From Planctomycetales bacterium (GTDB taxonomy: Bacteria > Planctomycetota > Planctomycetia > Isosphaerales > Isosphaeraceae): a stretch of DNA of 64,000 nucleotides. Below the pieces are notes generated by a model that ran no database searches, was not told the origin of the DNA, and was given only the letters and a program-made list of their open reading frames with translations. Position numbers and translations under genes: made by a program. The stretch lies in NCBI GenBank assembly GCA_027449865.1, contig DAIDKV010000231.1:1-64000 (forward strand), given 5' to 3'. Of the stretch, positions 56,968-64,000 are shown one piece after another (within the stretch, counting starts at the first letter, position 1; each line of letters begins with the position of its first letter).

Positions 56968-58056
56968 TTAACTGCCGTTCGTGGACGGGCTCTGGCCGGG
57001 CGAGGTACCCGTCGTCACCCCTCCCTGAGAATGGGCACCCGTGATCAGTCCGCCCCCGGGACTATTCTTCGTCGGCTTGAAGACGTACGGTGAGTTCGGC
57101 TTGGCGTAGGTCGTCCAGAAGACCGGGAATGAGCGGATGTACTGGTGACCGAACGGATCCAGAACCTTGAAATCGTAGATATTCACGCCCAGCGTGTTGA
57201 TCGGCTTGACGGTGAAGAATCCCTGGGCCGTCGTGGAAAGCGCCAGGCTCCCGAACTTGTAATTTCCGAGGGTCGAATCGGCGAGAATGATGCTGCCCGG
57301 AGTGGTGTAGCCGTTGATGGTTACGACCTTGAAGGGAGTCGCGGCACCCGAGTTGGTGGACTGCGCGTGGCGGATCAGGTCGTTGGGCGCCAGATTGATC
57401 GCCATCCAGCCGCCGCCAGGCTTGCGAAGCGGGGTCATGTTCCGCTCGAGTGCCATGGCGTCGTACTGATTGATGATCCCATTCTGATTGGAATCCGCCG
57501 AGGAGAGGTATCCCGGCTGGTTCATTTTCTCCACATAGGTCGGAGCGAAGGCCTGCGCATCGGCCAGGTTGACTACCCCATCACCGTTGACGTCGCCGAT
57601 AAGGGTCGTCTCCACGGTGTAAGTGCCGAAGCTTTGCCGGTTCCCGCGGACCTCGATGGTCACGGTTCCGGGATGCTTGGCCTCGAAGAAGGCGACCGAC
57701 ATGTTGGTGGGCTGCCCGGCCTGCAACGGGTTGTAGGTCCGCTTCAGTTGAAGCGGAAGGGCCTTGCCGTCTTCCTTGACCGCCAGGATCCTCGGAACGA
57801 TCCGACTGTTGCTGGTCGGCTGGACGAAGACGCCAAACTCGGTCGAGGACTTCCCAACGGTGATGTTCTTCGACACGATTGTGGCGGTGGTGGACGAGAC
57901 GGCATGGGGCTGGGTCGTCTGTCCGAGGCTCAAGGCGATGGTATTGGCCGGCGGTTTGAGGCCGTAGGTGGGGGCGCCGGGCGGAAGGCTCAGGGCAAGC
58001 CGGACCTCGAGAGTCTCGTGGACCGGCCGGTATTGTCTCGGCGTTTTGGACGCCAT
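56968..58056 (-). CDS. Exported dockerin-like (EF-hand pair) protein with LEVRLALS signature
   Basis: 362 residues. Residues 15-23 (TLEVRLALS) are a reduced form of the planctomycete extracellular signature also present at 1-6797. A beta-rich part (about 40-150) is followed by a dockerin-like pair of calcium loops: GDVNGDGVVNLADA (154-167) and ADSNQNGIINQYDA (187-200). The remaining 160 residues form a beta-type domain (FKVVTINGYTTPGSI...) and a Ser/Gly/Thr-rich tail. The dockerin pair suggests docking to a cohesin-like surface partner or calcium-dependent stability. No enzyme motif is present. Confidence 0.87.
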   Translation of the reverse strand: MASKTPRQYRPVHETLEVRLALSLPPGAPTYGLKPPANTIALSLGQTTQPHAVSSTTATIVSKNITVGKSSTEFGVFVQPTSNSRIVPRILAVKEDGKALPLQLKRTYNPLQAGQPTNMSVAFFEAKHPGTVTIEVRGNRQSFGTYTVETTLIGDVNGDGVVNLADAQAFAPTYVEKMNQPGYLSSADSNQNGIINQYDAMALERNMTPLRKPGGGWMAINLAPNDLIRHAQSTNSGAATPFKVVTINGYTTPGSIILADSTLGNYKFGSLALSTTAQGFFTVKPINTLGVNIYDFKVLDPFGHQYIRSFPVFWTTYAKPNSPYVFKPTKNSPGGGLITGAHSQGGVTTGTSPGQSPSTNGS

Positions 58057-58183
58057 CAGTGACCCTCCCTGATCACGGATGCTGGGGCGGAGCGGATCGG
58101 ACGCGAATCCGACTGTTATGCCTTGATTCGGCAGTCAGCCGGTCCGCACTCGATCCGAGCCGCCCCCCGTCGCGACCGGGAGG

Positions 58184-59713
58184 TTACGAATGCGATGGTT
58201 CGTCCTTCTTGGGGGCCTCGGCCACCTGGTTCGAACCGGCCTGGACCGGCGTGCCGTCGGCCATGGTCGAATCGGGCTGGACCAGGACGTCCGAATCGGC
58301 CTGGAGTCCGCTGAGGATCTCGGTGGTCGTCCCTGTGTCGCGGCCGATCTGGACAGTCTGGTGGTAGACCTTGCCGCCGCGGACCACCTGCACGGTCCCC
58401 TTGCCATTGTCATCGCGATCAATGATCGACGAAGACGGCACGGTCAGGTGGGTGGTCGCCTTCTCGAGGATGATCTGGGCCCGGCCGAACATGCCATCAC
58501 GGAGGAGATGTTTGGGATTGGGGAGGTCGACCTCCACCCGCATCGTCCGGTCGTTGATATCCTCCGAGTCAGCGATTCGGCTGACTTCCCCCTTAAACTC
58601 GCGACCATTGAGCGCGTCCACACGAACGATCGCGGGGTCACCGAGGTTGACAAAGGCGACGTCGCGGTCGGGGACCGGAACGATGGTCCGCATCAGGTCA
58701 TCCCGCGCGACGGTGAGGATTTGCTCGGTCGCTCCCTGGTCGGCCGATCGGATGAAGGCTCCCACGTGAACGGCCTCGCCGCGGAAGGTCACCACTCCGT
58801 TATACGGGGAGCGGATGTGGGTATACAGCTCCAGCGCGGTCTCTCGGTCGAGGTTGGCCTGGCTGACTTCCACCTCGGCCTTCGCGCCCACCAGGTCGGC
58901 CTGGGCCTGCGCCAGCTCGGCCCTGGCCTCGGCGACCTCGGCCTTGGCGGTCATCTTGCCGGCCTCGGCCGCGTAAACGTCGGCGTTGGCTTTTTCCGAC
59001 TCGTCCTTGGCCTCATCCTTCAGCCGCTCCTCGACGGCGTTCCGCGCCACGAGTTCGGAGATCCGGTTGTACTGCTTCTCGCGGTATTCACTCCAGGCCT
59101 TGGCCGCCCGCCACTTGGCCTCGGCTTCCTTCTCGAACGCGAGCTTGGCGTTGATCTTCTCCCGGGCCGTTGTGACCTGGGCCTCGGCCTGCACGACACC
59201 TGCTTTCGAGCGATCGAGCTGGGCCTCGGCCTGCTTCACCGCCGCCACCAGTTCGGGCACGTACAGTTCAATGAGGAGATCCCCCTCCTTGACGCGGCTT
59301 CCTCGGTCGACCTTCAGCTCCTTGACATAACCGGAAACCTTGGCGAACAGATCGGCGAAATCGAAGGCGCGAACAGTCCCGGGCTGGTCGGTCGTCCGCT
59401 CCATCCCCCCGTGGGACGGACGGGTGATCAGCACCCGCGCCGAGGCGCTGGCTGCTCCACCTTCACCATGAGTGGCTCCGCCTTCACCATGAGTGGCCGG
59501 AGTGGCATGTCCGCCACCGGTCGGGTGCTCGGCCGCTTTCTCACGATCCTTGCCAACCAGGAGGTAACCTCCGGCCCCGAGACCTGCGATTGCCAGTAGG
59601 ACCAGGGGCCACATCCCCATGCCGCGGCCCCGATGGGCGGCCGGAGCCGGACTGCGGACCGTTGCCGGCGTCGTGACCGGCTGAGTCTCGACCACGATGT
59701 GATCCGATGCCAT
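58184..59713 (-). CDS. RND/HlyD-family periplasmic adaptor (membrane fusion protein)
   Basis: 509 residues from the ATG at 59713 (GGGGAG seven bases upstream). One membrane helix near residues 33-50 (MWPLVLLAIAGLGAGGYLLVG) is followed by a short His/Gly repeat region, in which a 21-base DNA repeat (59461-59475 and 59482-59496) encodes THGEGGA twice. After it are the lipoyl half-motif (FAKVSGYVKELKVDRGSRVKEGDLLIELYVPE), a long alpha-hairpin with Lys/Glu/Ala heptads (about 125-265), and the second half-motif (IRSPYNGVVTFRGEAVHVGAFI). The C-terminal beta-barrel ends PTVQ...-like. No pump or outer-membrane channel gene adjoins it, so its partner must be elsewhere. Confidence 0.9.
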   Translation of the reverse strand: MASDHIVVETQPVTTPATVRSPAPAAHRGRGMGMWPLVLLAIAGLGAGGYLLVGKDREKAAEHPTGGGHATPATHGEGGATHGEGGAASASARVLITRPSHGGMERTTDQPGTVRAFDFADLFAKVSGYVKELKVDRGSRVKEGDLLIELYVPELVAAVKQAEAQLDRSKAGVVQAEAQVTTAREKINAKLAFEKEAEAKWRAAKAWSEYREKQYNRISELVARNAVEERLKDEAKDESEKANADVYAAEAGKMTAKAEVAEARAELAQAQADLVGAKAEVEVSQANLDRETALELYTHIRSPYNGVVTFRGEAVHVGAFIRSADQGATEQILTVARDDLMRTIVPVPDRDVAFVNLGDPAIVRVDALNGREFKGEVSRIADSEDINDRTMRVEVDLPNPKHLLRDGMFGRAQIILEKATTHLTVPSSSIIDRDDNGKGTVQVVRGGKVYHQTVQIGRDTGTTTEILSGLQADSDVLVQPDSTMADGTPVQAGSNQVAEAPKKDEPSHS

Positions 59714-60763
59714 GACTGTCTCCCCAATCCCGATCCTAAGGGCCCCGGCCCGGCACAATCGAGCCGTCACTCTCGATCAGGTATTGTCCGCTGCAAATCG
59801 GGCCGATCGCAAGACAGTTTACCTCACGCGACGGCGACCCGAACCCGTCACGCGACTCGCCAGCACTCCTCGGTTCGCCCCAGGCGGAGTCACGGCTTTC
59901 TAGGACCCGAGCATCGAGCAATCGGCCGGAACCCGTCGTGTGTTCCACAAACCCCTGGGTGAAACTTGGTTCCCTGGGCAGAGGCTCCACGCCAGCCCCC
60001 CTCGATCGGGACTGGCGGGATCGGCATTCGTCCAATGCACCAACCCCTTCGCGAAATCCTCGCCGGAGCCGGCCCTCCCCGGTTTACCCTCTTTCGTCTT
60101 CATCGCGACCAAGGAGAGCACGGTCAATCGACGCGCGATCGCTCGGTCCCATCGCCTGGATTTGCACGTTGTTCGCAAAACCTCGATGCGATCGACGACT
60201 CGGGCAGGATGAAGTCGATCGCCTGGAACAGACAGGCAAGAGACCAGGGGGAACAGGAGAATCCCCGCGATGAGACAGACGAGGGTGATTCGTCGAATGA
60301 TCGGCGGCATCGGGCATCCACGTGCTGGATGACTCTCTCAATTCCTCTAGGATAAAAGACCCTCTCCGCCGCGTCAATCGAACAAGCGGGGGATTCTCAC
60401 CGGCCTGGAGGGTCGGGTAAGCCTCGCAGGCCGGACGGCGGATCGAGCCGAAAGATCGGAGAGCGGCTCCACTGGAAGCCATGCGGGGCCTGTCCCTTCC
60501 TGTAGCCGAATCACGGAGGCGATGAACCGCCACCGTGACCCGGCGAAGGACAACGGCTCGGACTCGGGATCGAGAAGGCGTGCAGCGGGAACGAAGTCCC
60601 ATATCACGATCCCGGGTCGAGATGAGGTCAGGGGTCAGGCTTGTCGATCGTGAGGTCGTGTGGTGAGTCGAGGGTAGGCAGGTCAGTTGGAGAGGTCTCA
60701 AGGCAGGTTCGTTCAGGCAAGCGTTCGCGACGTCCGATCACACAGAGACCGTGGCCGCCGGGA
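59714..60763. other. Long mostly non-coding region between the adaptor and TPR genes
   Basis: About 1 kb. It holds only one weak candidate gene (59900-60310, minus strand). Elsewhere the reading frames are short and do not look like protein. No RNA gene, repeat array or strong promoter was recognised. Confidence 0.45.
59900..60310 (-). CDS. Possible small lipoprotein, uncertain
   Basis: 136 residues if real. The first 25 residues (MPPIIRRITLVCLIAGILLFPLVSC) look like a lipoprotein signal with the lipobox LVSC. GC-rich third positions extend through the frame, but the mature part (KTKEGKPGRAGSGEDF..., then ...SLCPGNQ) has no recognisable domain, and the ribosome site is weak. It could be a genuine short lipoprotein, a decayed gene, or chance. 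Confidence 0.3.
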   Translation of the reverse strand: MPPIIRRITLVCLIAGILLFPLVSCLSVPGDRLHPARVVDRIEVLRTTCKSRRWDRAIARRLTVLSLVAMKTKEGKPGRAGSGEDFAKGLVHWTNADPASPDRGGLAWSLCPGNQVSPRGLWNTRRVPADCSMLGS

Positions 60764-62161
60764 TCACTGGTGGTTGAAGGAAGCCTGTTCCGCCGATGGT
60801 CCCCTCGCGGCCGTCATCAATTCGATGGCCTTGGAGTGCCACTTCAGGGCCGCGGCGACATTTCCCGTCTCGGCGTAGACCGCGGCGAGACCTCCAATAT
60901 CGTGGGCCGCGTGCCAGTGCGTCAGTTCGCAGGCGCGGGTAGCCGACTCCACCGCCTTCTTCGGGTCGCGAAGCTGGGCGTTCGGGCAGCTCGCGAGGAT
61001 CCAGGCGCGGCTCAGGTAAACCTCGTCGAACCCAGGATCGATCCGGATCGCTCGCTCGTAATCGGCGAGGGCCTTGTCGAATTCCTTGTTCTCGAGCCGT
61101 GCCAGACCCCGCCAGTAGAGAACCCGGGCATTGGTGGGATCCAACCGCAGGGCTCGATCGAAGTCTCGAATCGCTCCGGGGTAATCCTTGCTGGCCGCGC
61201 GCTCACGACCTCGATCGACGTAGACGAAGGCCATCGTCCCTCCCAGTTTCAGGGCCTTCGTGAAGTCTTCGATCGCCCGAACATGCTCTTCCTTCGCGCC
61301 CCAGGCCAATCCCCGATGGTAATAGGTCAGGGGATCGGTCGCGTCGAGGCGAACCACCATGTCGAAATCGGCGATCGCCCGGTCGTATTCCTTCTTGTCG
61401 GCCCAGGCCAGGCCGCGATTGAAGTAGGCATATTCGTAGTTTGGGTTGAGTCGGATGGCCTCGTTGAAATCGGCAATCGCCAGATCGTAAAGCTTGGTGG
61501 CACGCCTCACACTTCCACGGTTGTTGTAAACGTTGGAATTCGTCGGCTCCAGACGAAGGGCGGCGTCGAAATCGGCGAGGGCTTTATCGTAGTCGTTGCG
61601 CTCGAAATGCAGGATGCCTCGGTCATTGTAGACCCAGCCCTCATTGGGATCGATCCGGAGGGCCGCGTCAAAGTCCGCGAGTGCCCGATCGATCTCTCGG
61701 CGATCCTGCCAGAGCACCGCGCGCATCATGTGCGAGAAGACGTCGCGGGGATTGACCTCAATCTGATTGCTGAAAAAAGCAATCCCATCCTCGACCGGGA
61801 CAACACGGTCGGCCAGGGCCCAGCCACGAAACCCATTGGATTCCGACCGGATCCAGAGCCAGGGGCCCTTCACCTGCTCGACCCGGTAGATGTGGATCAC
61901 CCGGCCACGATCCACCACCCGGTCCTCAATGTGGAGCGTGAAGTTGTTTTCTTTTTGCACGACCCGCCGGTTCAGCAGGGAAGAGGGGCCCGCTTCGGGC
62001 TCCGCTCCGGCCGCCGGGCCGACGGGCCCAAATCCAATGACCAGTACGACGACGGCGATTGTGACGAGAGAAGCCCCCGCAAGCCGGCAGATCGAACCGA
62101 TCCCACCAGGCCCCTGAAAGCGTCTCCTTCGGAAATCCTGCTCGCAGTCGAGAAGGTCCAT
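60764..62161 (-). CDS. Exported SH3-like/tetratricopeptide repeat protein
   Basis: 465 residues from the ATG at 62161 (GGAGGATC about 11 bases upstream). Upstream in-frame codons extend to 62770 but look non-coding. A signal/anchor helix is at about 25-50 (LAGASLVTIAVVVLVIGFGPVGPAAGA). An SH3-like strand set follows (about 65-125, IHIYRVEQVKGPWLWIRSESNGFRGWALADRVV). Then eight or so TPR units run to the end, each close to the AIADFDEAIRLNPNYEYAYFNRGLA pattern (DYDKALADFDAALRLEPTN, EYDRAIADFDMVVRLD and others). It is predicted to act as an envelope-side scaffold. The neighbouring porin gene is divergent. Confidence 0.87.
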   Translation of the reverse strand: MDLLDCEQDFRRRRFQGPGGIGSICRLAGASLVTIAVVVLVIGFGPVGPAAGAEPEAGPSSLLNRRVVQKENNFTLHIEDRVVDRGRVIHIYRVEQVKGPWLWIRSESNGFRGWALADRVVPVEDGIAFFSNQIEVNPRDVFSHMMRAVLWQDRREIDRALADFDAALRIDPNEGWVYNDRGILHFERNDYDKALADFDAALRLEPTNSNVYNNRGSVRRATKLYDLAIADFNEAIRLNPNYEYAYFNRGLAWADKKEYDRAIADFDMVVRLDATDPLTYYHRGLAWGAKEEHVRAIEDFTKALKLGGTMAFVYVDRGRERAASKDYPGAIRDFDRALRLDPTNARVLYWRGLARLENKEFDKALADYERAIRIDPGFDEVYLSRAWILASCPNAQLRDPKKAVESATRACELTHWHAAHDIGGLAAVYAETGNVAAALKWHSKAIELMTAARGPSAEQASFNHQ

Positions 62162-62755
62162 GTCGACGAGATCCTCCACCTCTTTTCCGACGGGGATTCC
62201 GGCTTCTTGCGGGCCGAACAGGGGCCGGAGCGCAGAACGAAATCCACTTCGGATACTACGATTATACCAGGTTCGGGGATCGGAAAAAACGCCTTTCACG
62301 GACCGACTTGCCGATCGTGGCTCCGAACTCCTTGAAAATTCGTTCGCGGCCAACGCTTTACGGGCATCAGGCCAAGCCATCGCGAGCGCCATCCGTTCTT
62401 CTCCACCCTGGAAGGTCTCTGCCTCGAATGTCGCCGTTTGACCTTTTTTCAGGCACCGTCGCTCATTCATTGGGCCAAGTACGCGGAAAATCCGGATAAA
62501 GACCACGAATTTATCCCCTGAGCAACCCGTATGCCAGACCACGAGACATTCGAGAGGGGGCGTCCGCGCGCCTCTCCTGTCGACAAAACCGTTCAAGTCG
62601 CCCGCCCTTCTCGCCGATCCCAGTCCTGTGCGCCCATCCCCGTTCCCTTGCGCACCGTGACCGGCAAGTTGGGAAGGGGTGGCGTGAGATTCCGTGATGG
62701 ATTGACGCAAATTCCTGGTGTCAATCGCGTTACGACTCTGGAAGGGGCCAGCTGG
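62162..62755. other. Divergent intergenic region upstream of the porin gene
   Basis: About 590 bases. The minus-strand frame continues open here (to 62770) but has no protein-like composition. No promoter hexamers, repeats or RNA genes were recognised with confidence. Confidence 0.4.
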
Positions 62756-64000
62756 ATGCGGAGAATGCAAACGGTCGGATCGCCTGGCTCCTGGTGGCTT
62801 GCGGTCTCGGCTGGCCTTCTGGCGATCGAGATCGCCTCCGCACGGGGTGCTTTGGCCGAGGAGATTCCGGCAAACGCGCCGGCCTCATCGGTGGAGCCCG
62901 AGAAATCAGCACAGCCGCCGCTACCCATACCGCCGGCTCCGCCGCCAGATACCGCGAAAGCTCCCAGTGCGGCCAGTTCAGCCATGGATGAGCGACTCCG
63001 TCGTATGGAGGAAGCTTACCTCCGTATGGAGGAGAACAATCGTCGGATTCAGTCGCAGTACGCTAACTTGTTAAAAAAATACGACGACCTCTCGCGAAAA
63101 TTGACGACTGAGGAGTCTGAGAAGCCGGTCCCGCGGTCGATCCTCCGGGGTGGTGCCATCTCAAGGAGTGGACCGCAGGCCGGCTCGACGCCAGGTCGCC
63201 AGCTTGCCGATATGCTCGGCGTGGAAGAAACTCCACCCGAACCACTTCCCGTCTCGCTCTCCTCAATGCCGCCGGCCCTCGATCCGCTGCAGGAACCCGG
63301 CGGCTCTTCGGGGACGGCCGGCCGAGGGCGAGGTACCCCCATGCAGCCGGCTCGGCCCCGGCTCTCAGAGATGGTGGAAGGGGGAGACGCCGGGCGTGGA
63401 CTTGTCACCGAGGAGGCGCCAGCGATCGCACCGCTCCCCTCACGAACCCAGCCGTTCCGGTCGCGGATGGACCGCATCGGTGCCGGCGCCGAGGGTACGG
63501 GCGGCCGAACCAGCCCATCGCAGCAGCCTGCGGCGAGGGATAGAGAAGAAGGCGAGGCCGGGGAAGGCGAGGGTGCCGAGGGGAAGAGCATTCGCGACCA
63601 GAAACCCAAGCGGCACAAGGGTGAGTTCGAGTTTGCCGAGGGTCTTGAGTTCAACTCGCTCGACGGCGAGTTCAAGCTCCAGTTCCACGACCTGACCCAG
63701 GCCGAGCTCAGGGCCTTCCCCGTCAGTCAGACCGGCATCGTCAATACGCAGTTCTTCATCCCTCGCCAACGTTGGTACTTCGTCGGCGACCTGACGAAGA
63801 ATGTGGGGTTCTACACCGCGATCAACCGAGGTTACGGCACGCTCGATCAACTCGATGCGTTCCTCACCCTTCGCTTCAGCAACCAGGTTCGTTTCCGCTT
63901 CGGTCGCATGAAAACCCCTTATCTTTACGAATACTTCTCGATCGCCGAGGGTGACCTGATCGCCCCCGAGCGTTCGCTCTTCGCGACCAATCTGGCTCTC
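62756..64000 (+). CDS. Phosphate-selective porin OprO/OprP-type protein (3' end outside window)
   Basis: At least 415 codons open to the window edge, starting at the ATG 62756 (GGAAGGGG upstream). The signal peptide (SWWLAVSAGLLAIEIASARGALA) is followed by a Pro/Ala stretch. A coiled-coil region (about 80-125, MDERLRRMEEAYLRMEE ... LLKKYDDLSRKL) comes next, then a long Pro/Gly/Arg linker. From about residue 285 the OprP-type barrel begins: FEFAEGLEFNSLDGEFKLQFHDLTQ, then FFIPRQRWYFVGDLTKNVGFYTAIN, then FRFGRMKTPYLYEYFSIAEGDLIAPERSLFATNL. The last is characteristic of the family. The coiled coil before the barrel resembles planctomycete porins that trimerise or anchor through it. Confidence 0.9.
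   Translation, partial: MRRMQTVGSPGSWWLAVSAGLLAIEIASARGALAEEIPANAPASSVEPEKSAQPPLPIPPAPPPDTAKAPSAASSAMDERLRRMEEAYLRMEENNRRIQSQYANLLKKYDDLSRKLTTEESEKPVPRSILRGGAISRSGPQAGSTPGRQLADMLGVEETPPEPLPVSLSSMPPALDPLQEPGGSSGTAGRGRGTPMQPARPRLSEMVEGGDAGRGLVTEEAPAIAPLPSRTQPFRSRMDRIGAGAEGTGGRTSPSQQPAARDREEGEAGEGEGAEGKSIRDQKPKRHKGEFEFAEGLEFNSLDGEFKLQFHDLTQAELRAFPVSQTGIVNTQFFIPRQRWYFVGDLTKNVGFYTAINRGYGTLDQLDAFLTLRFSNQVRFRFGRMKTPYLYEYFSIAEGDLIAPERSLFATNLAL

Noticed and set aside
7000-64000. CRISPR arrays, tRNA or rRNA genes
   Set aside because: No regularly spaced short repeats, cloverleaf-forming sequence or rRNA-like segment was recognised.

Overview
The window looks like chromosomal DNA of a GC-rich planctomycete, most likely of the Isosphaeraceae type. 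The reasons are the high GC content, three exported proteins with the planctomycete N-terminal LExxExRxLLS signature (1-3536, 3723-6797, 56968-58056), a dockerin-like surface protein, several secreted or lipoprotein genes of planctomycete type, and a compact E1/E2/JAB/ubiquitin-like operon. No tRNA, rRNA or CRISPR array was seen. Most of the window is ordinary chromosome; the only clear mobile element is one IS1380-type insertion.

Layout. 1-6797: two large minus-strand surface proteins. 7035-12816: a molybdopterin oxidoreductase, a Uma2-type nuclease, and an IlvD/SDR pair. 12849-14704: an IS1380-family element lying next to a palindromic repeat with a 38-bp arm (14713-14889). 14903-19761: a secreted proline-rich protein, a secreted esterase and a class 3 lipase. 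19852-28016: housekeeping genes (methyltransferase, tsaB, metallophosphoesterase, yidC-mnmE, fumC). 28359-38363: a membrane TPR protein, a SolA-like amine oxidase, a redoxin/cytochrome c/copper monooxygenase fusion, two exported proteins and a YyaL/DUF255 protein. 38485-42319: a GH5 cellulase interrupted by an in-frame TGA and a lipoprotein with a duplicated domain. 42543-48360: a terpene-cyclase-fold exported protein, an MMPL transporter and an M48 membrane protease. 48430-52763: the ubiquitin-like operon and a DUF1328 gene. 52920-56905: glpD and the tdh-kbl threonine-degradation pair. 56968-64000: the dockerin protein, an RND adaptor, a TPR/SH3-like protein and the start of an OprP-type porin.

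The most interesting system is the four-gene minus-strand cluster at 48430-52308. It encodes a 99-aa beta-grasp (YukD/ubiquitin-like) protein, an E2 with a canonical HPN...CL active site, a ThiF-type E1, and a JAB/JAMM peptidase carrying two membrane helices and a coiled coil. Together these are a complete predicted conjugation/deconjugation pathway whose peptidase would sit on the inner membrane. The E2 C-terminus and the JAB N-terminus share a short DEIVFxE motif. The AT-poor JAB gene has an AT-rich patch exactly over its JAMM motif. A near-perfect inverted repeat lies just upstream of the first gene.

Other items worth a look are the UGA at a probable tryptophan position in the cellulase (both catalytic glutamates lie beyond it), the degenerate G4 motif in MnmE, a roughly 55-residue insertion in IlvD, and paired palindromes 42 bp apart upstream of a secreted SnoaL-like protein. 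All calls come from reading the sequence; no database search was run.
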